Part shown: positions 1 to 7,509 of the stretch, one piece after another
Numbering within the stretch: position 1 is the first letter of the stretch
Layout: the number at the start of each line of letters is the position of its first letter
Source: an uncultured Clostridia bacterium
GTDB lineage: Bacteria > Bacillota > Clostridia > Christensenellales > Borkfalkiaceae
Length of the DNA stretch: 64,000 nt
Direction of reading: 5' to 3'
Assembly (NCBI GenBank): GCA_949282385.1
Contig: CASDOP010000010.1
Coordinates: forward strand, 1 to 64,000
Position numbers and translations under genes: made by a program
Notes under the pieces: generated by a model
What the model was told of the DNA's origin: nothing
Seen by the model: the letters and a program-made list of their open reading frames with translations, nothing else
Database searches by the model: none

Positions 1-433
1 GGCTCAGGGTGTGGCGTGTAAGGCGATTTTCCGGGGAGCACATGTGCTTTTTCCGAAAGGGGGAGCACCGCGCCCCGGAGGGGCGCAAACTCACAACTAC
101 AAATAAGCCGCGCAGCGTCATCATCCGTTCCTGCAAATTCATACAGCATTTAAGGTGACGTGCGCCCTGCGGCCGACAACGTCCGCAGACAAAAAAGCCG
201 CAAGCGGCATGCGGCGGGAAGTGTCTGAACGCCGCCACAGGCGGCATTGCTGATAAAGGAAAAAGTCCGCATTTGCGAACTTTTTTTATGGGAGTAAACG
301 GGCTTTTGTTTTTGGGGGCGTACGGGGGAAGAACTTAAAAATAGCAAAAAAATGGCGTTTTTTTGCTTAAAATCACTAAAAATCGCGTGGTTTTTGAAGT
401 CATTTTTGGGTTCGACTCCCGTCGCCTCGACCA
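1..433 (+). ncRNA. Structured RNA region ending in a tmRNA/tRNA-like 3' end
   Basis: The last 30 or so bases look like the 3' end of a tmRNA or tRNA: T-loop TTCGACT at 411-417, T-stem strand CCCGT, acceptor strand CGCCTCG at 423-429, discriminator A and encoded CCA at 431-433. The TTCGACT loop is usual in tmRNA, and a T at acceptor position 70 would allow the G3-U70 alanine identity pair. The 5' T-stem strand is poor (TTGGG), and no matching acceptor 5' strand (like CGAGGCG) occurs in the window. Upstream are two adjacent strong hairpins (about 52-76 and 73-90) and a hairpin followed by T's at 260-287. Either a long tmRNA starts before the window, or a 3'-end fragment was left by an integration event. 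A reverse-strand frame through 150-437 reads the tRNA tail backwards and is probably not a gene. Confidence 0.35.
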
Positions 434-434
434 A

Positions 435-462
435 CAAAACAGCAGGGTAACCTGCTGTTTTG
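435..462 (+). terminator. Hairpin terminator after the tRNA-like 3' end
   Basis: A perfect 12-bp stem (CAAAACAGCAGG and its complement) with loop GTAA starts two bases after the CCA. The stem itself ends in T's. It supports real transcription of the RNA-like feature just upstream. Confidence 0.7.
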
Positions 463-565
463 CATTAACTGAATAATATGTACAGATTAAGCGCGGGCAC
501 AAACTGTGCCCGCGCTTTTCTTTTTGAAATTCCGATTTCAGTAAAATATTATGCGTAGCTTTAAA

Positions 566-1939
566 TCAATTTCCGACGGAGGGAAGGCTTGCAAAGCCTC
601 TTTCAAGATCCTTTTCGGTGGGGATGTAATCTTTCATCGTGCCTTCGTTGAACTGCTTGTATGCGGCGAGGTCGAAATAGCCCGTGCCCGTCAGACCAAA
701 GAGAATGACCTTCTTTTCGCCCGTCTCTTTGCACTTTATAGCTTCATCCATCGCAACTTTGATTGCGTGGCTCGATTCGGGGGCGGGGAGTATGCCTTCG
801 CAGCGCGCGAACTCTTCCGCGGCCTTGAAAACTTCGCTCTGTTTTACGGCTCTTACTTCCATGTAACCGTCGTGGTAGAGCTTGGAAAGCACGGGGCTCA
901 TGCCGTGATATCTCAGACCGCCTGCGTGGTCGGGGGAGGGCATGAATTCGCAGCCGAGAGTGTACATTTTTGCAAGCGGTGTAATCTTTGCGCTGTCGCA
1001 GAAGTCGTAAGCGTACTTGCCGCGGGACATCGAAGGGCAGCTTGCAGGCTCGACGCCGATAAATCTTATATTGTTCTTGCCCTGAAGTTTTTCAGCCATG
1101 TAAGGCGCTATAAGTCCGCCGTAGTTGGAGCCGCCACCCATGCAGCCTATGACCATATCGGGCGTTACGCCGTACTTGTCGAGCGCGGTTTTGCTTTCGA
1201 GACCTATTATCGACTGGTGCATGAGCACGTGGTCGAGGACTGAACCCAATACATAGCGGCAGTCGGGAGTTTTAATCGCCGTTTCAACGGCTTCGGCTAT
1301 AGCGCAGCCGAGCGAACCGCCCGTGCCGGGGAATTCTTTCAGAATCTTTCTGCCCGCCTCGGTGGTGTCGGAGGGGGAAGCTATTATGTCGGCGCCGTAG
1401 GTGCGTATTACTTCCTTGCGGTAAGGTTTTTGTTCGTAGGAAGTCTTGACCATGAAAACTTTGAGGTCAAGTCCGTAGAAAGCCGCAGCCATGGCGAGCG
1501 CCGTACCCCACTGACCTGCGCCCGTTTCGGTGGTTATGCTTTTAAGTCCCTGCTTTTTTGCGTAGTATGCCTGAGCGGCAGCCGAGTTGAGCTTGTGCGA
1601 GCCAGAGGTGTTGTTGCCTTCGAACTTGTAGTAAATTTCGGCGGGAGTGTCGAGCATTTTTTCGAGGAAATATGCCCTGATGAGGGGAGAGGGGCGGAAG
1701 TTGGTATAGAAATTGCGTATTCCTTCTGGAATTTCGATTTCCTTGTCGGTGCAGTTAAGCTCCTGTTCGACGCACTCTTTGCAGAAAACCTGTTCAAGTT
1801 CTTCTGCGGTGCAGGGTTTGCCCGTAGCGGGGTTTAAGAAAGGTTCGTGCTGTTCTTTCATGAAGGCTTTCAGGTTGAGCCACGTTTTAGGCATTTCCTC
1901 TTCGGTAAGATAGGTTTTGTAAGGGATTTTTGCAGACAT
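566..1939 (-). CDS. trpB: TrpB2-type tryptophan synthase beta chain
   Basis: A 457-residue PLP enzyme of the TrpB2 family, which condenses indole with serine to make tryptophan. The PLP lysine is K116 in SGSHK, the catalytic glutamate lies in TETGAGQWG (about 137-145) and the PLP-phosphate loop is GGGSN near 268-272. The N-terminal extension of about 70 residues is normal for TrpB2 and longer than TrpB1. The start follows a good ribosome site (GGAGGTAAT). No trpA or other trp gene is next to it, so it stands alone behind its own Trp-type T-box. TrpB2 proteins often work without TrpA, salvaging indole. The family call is firm; use of free indole is inferred. Confidence 0.93.
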   Translation of the reverse strand: MSAKIPYKTYLTEEEMPKTWLNLKAFMKEQHEPFLNPATGKPCTAEELEQVFCKECVEQELNCTDKEIEIPEGIRNFYTNFRPSPLIRAYFLEKMLDTPAEIYYKFEGNNTSGSHKLNSAAAQAYYAKKQGLKSITTETGAGQWGTALAMAAAFYGLDLKVFMVKTSYEQKPYRKEVIRTYGADIIASPSDTTEAGRKILKEFPGTGGSLGCAIAEAVETAIKTPDCRYVLGSVLDHVLMHQSIIGLESKTALDKYGVTPDMVIGCMGGGSNYGGLIAPYMAEKLQGKNNIRFIGVEPASCPSMSRGKYAYDFCDSAKITPLAKMYTLGCEFMPSPDHAGGLRYHGMSPVLSKLYHDGYMEVRAVKQSEVFKAAEEFARCEGILPAPESSHAIKVAMDEAIKCKETGEKKVILFGLTGTGYFDLAAYKQFNEGTMKDYIPTEKDLERGFASLPSVGN

Positions 1940-1984
1940 AATTATTACCTCCGTATGTCCGTTTGAGAATTTTTAATAGCCTGA

Positions 1985-2265
1985 AAACCGTTAAAAAAAC
2001 AAAACACGGGTAAATCCGTTTGGGACGAATTTATCCGTGTTGCCACCCAATTTCACAGCTTAGGAGCCGTCTTATTAACAGGCATCTGACAATGCCCTCT
2101 TTCTGTAACGGGAAAGCCCCGTCGGACGCTACGCAGGCGAAAGCCCTTCACATCCGCTCTCAGTAACCCATTCATCCGCAACAACCGCAACGCTTCCACC
2201 GTCCGTCGCTCTCTTGACAGGTTGCTATCCGCGAATTACTTTTTACTTCAACGATTTAGTCTATT
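1985..2265 (-). promoter_or_regulatory. T-box leader, tryptophan type
   Basis: Read on the minus strand, the leader has the T-box core GGGTGGCAACACGG around 2035-2050, an AGAGAG motif in stem I near 2208-2215, and a terminator just after the T-box. The 3' side of the stem I base reads GAATGGGTTACT and can pair with AAGTAA on the 5' side, which puts TGG (Trp) in the specifier loop. That fits the downstream trpB. Uncharged tRNA-Trp should stabilise the antiterminator and switch the gene on. Stem boundaries were read by eye. Confidence 0.9.
1993..2043 (-). terminator. Regulated terminator of the T-box leader
   Basis: On the minus strand, AACACGG(A/G)TAAAT and its complement form the stem, followed by TTTTGTTTTTTT. 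The 5' arm overlaps the T-box sequence, so the antiterminator and terminator exclude each other. Confidence 0.85.
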
Positions 2266-2276
2266 AAATTACCGTT

Positions 2277-2305
2277 ATTATACTATCAAAAAAAATGCTT
2301 GTCAA
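2277..2305 (-). promoter_or_regulatory. Promoter of the T-box/trpB unit
   Basis: On the minus strand, TTGACA (2305-2300), a 17-base spacer and TATAAT (2282-2277). This is a consensus housekeeping promoter placed just before the leader. Confidence 0.85.
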
Positions 2306-2490
2306 ATGTTTTAATGCAATTTTTTTGCATATTTATGAAATTTTTTTGCATACGCGTGCGCGCATATGTAAATATATACAAGTATATACAGGGATATTTA
2401 TAATTCTGTCAGACGCGCGGTAAAGATTAGAAGCCGCGCGGCAAAAATTTTTTGTTCAAAACTTTTCGCGGCAGGCGCGATAAAAAGTAA

Positions 2491-2520
2491 GGGCGGGCGC
2501 AAATGCGCCCGCCCTCGTTA
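2491..2520 (-). terminator. Terminator of the hydrogenase gene
   Basis: GGGCGGGCGC and its complement form a 10-bp stem around a short AAAT loop. On the minus strand it is followed by a T-rich run (TTACTTTTTA). Confidence 0.75.
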
Positions 2521-2547
2521 TTTTGTTCTGTGCTTTTTTTTGAGCAT

Positions 2548-4062
2548 TTATTGCATTTTTGTAAGCCTTTCCGCGGTTTCTTCGAGTTCCTTGGGGGGAA
2601 TGTTGTCTTCCGAATTCTTCACCGCCATGTCTACGAAAACTTTCGCCTTTACGGGATCGATTATCGTGCCGACGCCCGCAACGCAGCCGCCGGGGCAGCC
2701 CATGCCCTCAATCATATAACCGTTATACTTGCCCGCCTTTGCGAGGGTGAGTATCTTTTTGCAGTCCGAAAGTCCCTCGGCGTGGGCGATTTTGACGTCC
2801 GTTTCGGGGAAGTATTCCTTGATGCACTTTTCAATCGCGCAAGCGACGCCGCCCGATACCGCATAGCCGCGTCCCGCGCCGGAAGCGTCGGTGTTGAGTT
2901 CGCCGTCTTCCATTGCCGCGGGGTCTATGCCGCGCGCCGAGAACATGGCATTAAGTTCTTCAAATGTAAGCACGAAATCGACGAAGCTTCTTATGGTGCG
3001 TCTCGACGCTTCGAGCTTTTTAGCCGCGCACGGACCTATGAATACGACGCGCGCCTGTTCGTCCTTTTCCTTGATTTTTCTCGCCGTGGCGACCATGGGG
3101 GTAAGCTCCTGCGAAACTTCTGCGGCGAGGTCGGGGAACTGCTTTTTGGCGAGAACCGCCCATGCGGGGCAGCAGGAGGTGAGCAGGAAGGGCAGTTTGC
3201 CCGTTACCACTTCGTGAACGTAGTGATGAGCTTCGGCAATGCAACCCATGTCCGCGCCTTCGGCAACTTCGTAAACGTCGGCAAAGCCGAGCTTTTTGAG
3301 CGCCGTCTTGATTTTTGCGAGGTTTGCCTTGGGACCGAACTGACCTGCTATGGCGGGAGCGACTGCGGCTACTACCTTATCGCCCTGCTTAATTGCCTGA
3401 ACGAGCTGGAATATCTGCGATTTATCTGCAATCGCGCCGAAGGGGCAGGCGGACATGCACTGACCGCAGGCTACGCATTTATCGTTGTCTATGTGCGCTC
3501 TGCCGAACTCGTCGGAAGAGATGGCGTTAATTCCGCACGCGCTCGCGCAGGGGCGTATCTTGTGCGAAATGGCGTCGTAAGGGCAGGCGGCTTTGCATCT
3601 GCCGCATTTGATGCACTTGCTCTGGTCGATGAACGACTTGCCGTTGACAATCGAAATCGCGCCCTTGGGGCAGCTCTTTATGCAGGAATGCGCAACGCAG
3701 TTGCGGCACATATTTGTAACTTCGTATTCGTTGTCGGGGCATTTGTCGCATGCCGATGGTATGACCTGCATGAGGGGCGGTTCGTAATATTTGTCGGCTA
3801 TATTCGTGCCCGCAACGCCTGCCGTAACATGCACGGGTTTGTTCGCGGGGCGGAGGGAAAGTCCCATTGCAAGGCGCACGCGCTCTGCGGCTATCTGCCT
3901 TTCGCGGTAAACGCTCTCGCGGTAGATGGGTTCTTCGTTGGGCGTTATTATGTAGGGAATGGCTTCGATGTCGCTCAGGATGTCCTCGGAATCGAATGCA
4001 ACTTTAGTTACTTCTTCAAAAATCTTTTTGCGAAGGTCGGTAACTACGCTCTGACTTTTCAT
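2548..4062 (-). CDS. [FeFe] hydrogenase, monomeric ferredoxin-type
   Basis: A 504-residue [FeFe] hydrogenase that should make or consume H2 with electrons from ferredoxin in the cytoplasm. The N-terminal half has several 4Fe-4S cysteine sets, including CIKCGRCKAACP and CVACGQCMSACP, plus an additional CASACG motif. The H-cluster motifs are all present: TSCCPAW, GPCAAKKLE and EGMGCPGGCVAG. PAW rather than PGW in the first motif, together with PCASACG, resembles group B enzymes more than the classical group A type; that subgroup call is tentative. The start was set at 4062, where CGGAG lies nine bases upstream; a frame extension to 4104 has no ribosome site. The gene is alone, with its own promoter and terminator. 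Maturases HydEFG are not in the window. Confidence 0.93.
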   Translation of the reverse strand: MKSQSVVTDLRKKIFEEVTKVAFDSEDILSDIEAIPYIITPNEEPIYRESVYRERQIAAERVRLAMGLSLRPANKPVHVTAGVAGTNIADKYYEPPLMQVIPSACDKCPDNEYEVTNMCRNCVAHSCIKSCPKGAISIVNGKSFIDQSKCIKCGRCKAACPYDAISHKIRPCASACGINAISSDEFGRAHIDNDKCVACGQCMSACPFGAIADKSQIFQLVQAIKQGDKVVAAVAPAIAGQFGPKANLAKIKTALKKLGFADVYEVAEGADMGCIAEAHHYVHEVVTGKLPFLLTSCCPAWAVLAKKQFPDLAAEVSQELTPMVATARKIKEKDEQARVVFIGPCAAKKLEASRRTIRSFVDFVLTFEELNAMFSARGIDPAAMEDGELNTDASGAGRGYAVSGGVACAIEKCIKEYFPETDVKIAHAEGLSDCKKILTLAKAGKYNGYMIEGMGCPGGCVAGVGTIIDPVKAKVFVDMAVKNSEDNIPPKELEETAERLTKMQ

Positions 4063-4092
4063 ATTATATGCTCCGTGTTTTTTGATGGCAGA

Positions 4093-4121
4093 ATTATACC
4101 ACACGCAGAGCGCATTTTCAA
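4093..4121 (-). promoter_or_regulatory. Promoter of the hydrogenase gene
   Basis: On the minus strand, TTGAAA (4121-4116), a 17-base spacer and TATAAT (4098-4093), about 30 bases before the hydrogenase start. Confidence 0.8.
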
Positions 4122-4177
4122 CCCTTTGCGCAGGTTTATTGAATAAAATTATACTTATATGCCCAATTTATTTTTTA

Positions 4178-4252
4178 TTACATTTTTTTTACAATCTTAT
4201 TGCCCGCGCGTTACTTTGCAGGGTTGTAAAATGGCGCAAAGCATGGTAAAAT
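4178..4252 (+). promoter_or_regulatory. Pho-box-like repeats and promoter of phoB
   Basis: TTACA occurs at 4178 and 4189, and TTACT at 4211: direct repeats in an 11-bp register (0, 11, 33), with the 22 position missing. They lie before a TTGTAA (4224-4229), a 17-base spacer and TAAAAT (4247-4252). PhoB/PhoP boxes are direct repeats of this type and spacing. The same arrangement occurs before pstS, which suggests that the regulator controls its own gene. Confidence 0.6.
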
Positions 4253-4283
4253 TGAGTTAATAGAAATTGAAAGGAGAGTTTGC

Positions 4284-4934
4284 ATGAACGCAAGGGTTTA
4301 CATACTCGAAGACGACGCGTCGATAAGCGGACTTGTAAAGGTTGCGCTCGAAATGAACGGTACCGACTGCCGCACGTTTGCCACCTGCCGCGAATTTGTT
4401 TCCGCCCTCGGGGAGGGGTTGCCCGATATTGCCCTTCTGGACGTAATGCTTCCCGACGGAAACGGCTTCGACGTCCTGCGTTCGGTAAAGTCAAAATATC
4501 CTTCGGTCTGCTGCATAATGCTCTCCGCCCTGGGCAAGGAGGAGGACAAGGTGAACGGGCTCAATCTGGGTGCGGACGACTATGTTTCCAAGCCCTTTTC
4601 CGTATTGGAGCTGACGGCGAGGGTAAACGCCGCTCTTCGCCGCGTCAAGCGCTCTTCCTGTCTGCAGTGCGGCAACTTAAGACTGGACTGCGACACCATG
4701 AAGGCTTACGTCGACGATAAACCGCTCGATTTGAACCGCAAGGAATTCGAGCTTTTGAAATACTTTATGCAAAACCCCGGCAGGGTGCTTTCGCGCGAGA
4801 CGCTTTTGACCGAAATATGGGGCTACGAAGCGGGCGAAACGCGCACCCTCGACAACCACGTGGCAAGGCTGAGAAAGATGGGAATAACCAACCTCGAAAC
4901 CGTGTTCGGCGTGGGATATAAGCTGAGTAACTGA
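4284..4934 (+). CDS. phoB: PhoB/PhoP-like response regulator
   Basis: A 216-residue OmpR-family regulator. The receiver domain (1 to about 115) has the acidic pair EDD near residues 9-11, phospho-acceptor D53 in LLDVMLP and the conserved lysine in SKPF. The C-terminal winged helix runs from about 125 to 216, ending in the family signature ETRTLDNHVARLRK and GVGYKL. The link between recognition helix and wing is a few residues shorter than in typical PhoB. AAAGGAGA precedes the start. Next to a sensor kinase and the pst genes, it is probably the phosphate-starvation regulator. The family is certain; the phosphate role rests on context and on the Pho-box-like repeats. Confidence 0.88.
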   Translation: MNARVYILEDDASISGLVKVALEMNGTDCRTFATCREFVSALGEGLPDIALLDVMLPDGNGFDVLRSVKSKYPSVCCIMLSALGKEEDKVNGLNLGADDYVSKPFSVLELTARVNAALRRVKRSSCLQCGNLRLDCDTMKAYVDDKPLDLNRKEFELLKYFMQNPGRVLSRETLLTEIWGYEAGETRTLDNHVARLRKMGITNLETVFGVGYKLSN

Positions 4935-4947
4935 TTTTTTATGTGCT

Positions 4948-4980
4948 TAAGCGCCCGCCGCTCTGCGGCGGGCGCTTTAA
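4948..4980 (+). terminator. Terminator after phoB
   Basis: An 11-bp stem GCGCCCGCCGC with loop TCT, flanked by TTAA and TTTAAAAA. It separates phoB from phoR, so the kinase is probably expressed partly by read-through or from its own promoter. Confidence 0.75.
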
Positions 4981-5154
4981 AAATAAATGCACTTCTGACC
5001 ATTGCCGTCCGCACGGCGGAATAAGGATTGCGCGGTAAGGTTTTCCGCTTCGCGTCGGACGGTTTTTGATATAAATTTTGTGCTCAAACGCCGCTGTGCG
5101 GCTTATTGAATTAATCTTTAAAACACATGCGCCGCTTGCGGCGGGGAGGATTTT

Positions 5155-6516
5155 ATGCGCTTTCGCATACTCTGGATTTCCCTTCTCATAACAACGTTTG
5201 CAATAATACTTTATTCGCTCGTTTCCACGCAGATATTTTACAATCTTTCCGTGGAAAATTCGGAGCGCGCCCTTATAGTTTACATGAACGCCTTCGACGG
5301 CGAAAAATATACCGCCGACGACGAGGGGGCAAAGGCGTTTTCGCTGTCGCTCGGCGGCGCGAGAGTAACGATTTTAGACGGCGAGGGTAACGTTCTCGGC
5401 GAGAGCGAGGTGGACAGCATAGAGCGCGACCACTCACAAAGGGAAGAGGTCAAAGAGGCTATGGAGAGCGGCGAAGGTTTCGCCGTGCGCTCTTCGGACA
5501 CTCTCAATAAAAACATGGTTTACTATTGCCGCGCCGTTGATGCGGACGGCGAAATTCTCCTCGTGCGCATAGCGCAATTTTCCGAAAGCGAGTGGGCTAT
5601 GTACGTTCAGTCCCTGCCGTCGGTTGCGGCATATATGGTTTTCGACGTTCTGGGCTGTCTTGTATTCACCTATATAGCAACCTACTTTATAATGCGACCC
5701 GTCGAAGGTCTGACGCGCGAAGCGGCAGCGGGCGGCAGGGTGCAGACAAAATATACCGAACTTCGTTCGATTGCCGAAATACTCAACGAGCGAAACCGCG
5801 ACATAGAGCTTAAAGTTTCCGAACTGGAGGAAGAGCGGCGGCTGGTGGAAAGGGCGCAAAGCTCCAAGGACGAGTTTATTGCCAACATCACGCACGAAAT
5901 GAATACGCCGCTCACTTCCATAAAGGGGTATGCCGAGTTGCTCGCCTCGGGGCTTATGGACGAGGAACACAAAAAGCAGGCGTACGCCACTATTGTTTCG
6001 CAGGCGGACAGGCTGACAAATCTCATATCCTGCATAATAAATTACAGCGAAATAGACAGCGACGATCTGCCCTCTTACGAGGTCAACCTTACGGACGCCG
6101 CGCGCGAGATGATAGCCGTGCTTTCGCCCGAGGCGGAAAAGAAGGGCGTTAAGTTCATAGACGAAACGCAGGACGGCGTCAAAATAATGAGCAGGCACGA
6201 GCGCATAACCCAGCTTCTGGGCAACCTCATGCGCAATGCCGTAAGATACAACAAAGAGGGCGGCACGGTTACCGTGCGTCTGGACTGCGGCAGGCTGGAA
6301 ATCGAAGATACGGGCATAGGCATCGCGCCCGAGTACATGGACAAAGTCTTTTCGCGCTTCTTCACGGTGGACAAGTCGCACAGCGGCAAAAACGGAGGTT
6401 TCGGTCTGGGACTTGCCGTATGCAAAAAGATATGCACGCGCGCGGGCTGGCGCATAAGCGTGCAGAGCGAGCTGGGCAAGGGCAGTAAATTTACCGTCGA
6501 TTTCGGTTTAAGATAG
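5155..6516 (+). CDS. phoR: PhoR-like sensor histidine kinase
   Basis: A 453-residue membrane histidine kinase. TM1 is at about 5-25, followed by an extracytoplasmic sensor region, TM2 at about 157-180, and a short HAMP-like linker and coiled coil. The HisKA box is FIANITHEMNTPLTSIKGY, with phospho-acceptor H247. The ATPase domain has an N-box (LMRNAVRYN), G1 (EDTGIGIAPEY) and G2 (GGFGLGLAV). The start follows GGGGAGG. It lies 220 bases after phoB, beyond a terminator-like hairpin, and before pstS, so it is taken as the partner kinase. In known systems PhoR senses phosphate through the Pst transporter, usually via PhoU, which is not seen here. Confidence 0.87.
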   Translation: MRFRILWISLLITTFAIILYSLVSTQIFYNLSVENSERALIVYMNAFDGEKYTADDEGAKAFSLSLGGARVTILDGEGNVLGESEVDSIERDHSQREEVKEAMESGEGFAVRSSDTLNKNMVYYCRAVDADGEILLVRIAQFSESEWAMYVQSLPSVAAYMVFDVLGCLVFTYIATYFIMRPVEGLTREAAAGGRVQTKYTELRSIAEILNERNRDIELKVSELEEERRLVERAQSSKDEFIANITHEMNTPLTSIKGYAELLASGLMDEEHKKQAYATIVSQADRLTNLISCIINYSEIDSDDLPSYEVNLTDAAREMIAVLSPEAEKKGVKFIDETQDGVKIMSRHERITQLLGNLMRNAVRYNKEGGTVTVRLDCGRLEIEDTGIGIAPEYMDKVFSRFFTVDKSHSGKNGGFGLGLAVCKKICTRAGWRISVQSELGKGSKFTVDFGLR

Positions 6517-6567
6517 CCTTCGGGTGCAAATAATAACTTTGGAATACATTCTAAAAAAATCTTTAGT

Positions 6568-6622
6568 TTTACATTTTTGTTACAACACTTTGTAAAAGTT
6601 TGTTACAAGCGGTTGTTACTAT
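6568..6622 (+). promoter_or_regulatory. Pho-box-like repeats before pstS
   Basis: TTACA at 6569, 6580 and 6603 and TTACT at 6615 form a set of direct repeats with an 11-12 bp register; an inverted TGTAA sits near the vacant 6591 position. TACTAT at 6617-6622 could be the -10 box, with the repeats replacing a -35 box as in PhoB-activated promoters. Confidence 0.65.
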
Positions 6623-6672
6623 GTGCATGACATCAGGAATGAATAAGATTTTTAAAGGAGTATAAAAAAGTT

Positions 6673-7488
6673 ATGAAAAAACTGACAAAGGTAATTTTAA
6701 GTTCTGCCGCAGTTGCGGCGCTCGGTTGCTCTATGGCGTTTTCGCTTACGGCGTGCGGAGGGGGAGAGACGATAACCATCACCGGTTCTTCCTCGGTTAC
6801 GCCCATAATGCAGGCGCTTGCCGCTGAGTACGAAAAGGATCACGACGTAAGAATAAACGTTTCGCAGTCTGACTCGGGCGCAGGCGTAAAGGATACGATA
6901 GACGGCAATAACGACTTCGGCATGGCTTCCCGTCTGCTCAAGGACAGCGAAATTTCGCAGGGCGTCAGGGGCGAAACGCTGTGCAACGACGGTCTTGCTC
7001 TCGTCGTGGGCAAAAACTGCTCCGCAACGAATATTACTACGAACGAAGTTTACGAACTTTACAAGAACAACACCGCGGCTTGCAACGGCGCAATAACCAG
7101 CGCAATCGGACGCGGAGCGGGTTCGGGTACGCGCTCTTACTTCGACGAACATTTCGGTCTGGAAGACGGCTATCACTCCGCCGTAGGCACTCAGCAGGAA
7201 ACGGGCAACGTGATAGAAGCTCTCAACGGAACTACTGCGACCATAGGATATATTTCATACGCTTCGCTCGCGGCAAACACAAATACCATAAAGGCTCTTT
7301 CGCTCGACGGCATTGCTTGCACGCTGGAAAATATTTTGAGCGGCAGCTATGCTCTGCAGAGACCTTTCGTCATCGTCCTCAGCGAAAACAGACAGCTTTC
7401 TGAAGCGGCTCAGGGATTTTACGATTTCATTATGAGTGACGAAGCTCAGGCGGTTATAACTGCGGAAGGTTGCATTTCCATAAAATAA
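6673..7488 (+). CDS. pstS: Phosphate-binding lipoprotein PstS
   Basis: A 271-residue phosphate-binding protein of the Pst ABC importer. It has a lysine-rich signal peptide and the lipobox LTAC with C28 as lipid anchor, so it should sit on the outer face of the membrane. The mature protein begins with the PstS hallmark GSSSVTPIM, and later GRGAGSGTRSYF forms the second phosphate-binding segment. AAAGGAG precedes the start. It is the first gene of pstS-pstCA-pstB, under the Pho-box-like promoter. Confidence 0.93.
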   Translation: MKKLTKVILSSAAVAALGCSMAFSLTACGGGETITITGSSSVTPIMQALAAEYEKDHDVRINVSQSDSGAGVKDTIDGNNDFGMASRLLKDSEISQGVRGETLCNDGLALVVGKNCSATNITTNEVYELYKNNTAACNGAITSAIGRGAGSGTRSYFDEHFGLEDGYHSAVGTQQETGNVIEALNGTTATIGYISYASLAANTNTIKALSLDGIACTLENILSGSYALQRPFVIVLSENRQLSEAAQGFYDFIMSDEAQAVITAEGCISIK

Positions 7489-7509
7489 CAGAGGCGACGG
7501 TAAATTCTG

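Noticed and set aside
150-437. Reverse-strand 95-codon frame over the first RNA-like feature
   Set aside because: It begins inside the terminator and reads the tRNA-like tail backwards (VEATGVEP); no ribosome site.
2503-4146. Long forward frame opposite the hydrogenase
   Set aside because: Antisense shadow: the reverse frame has complete H-cluster motifs, promoter and terminator.
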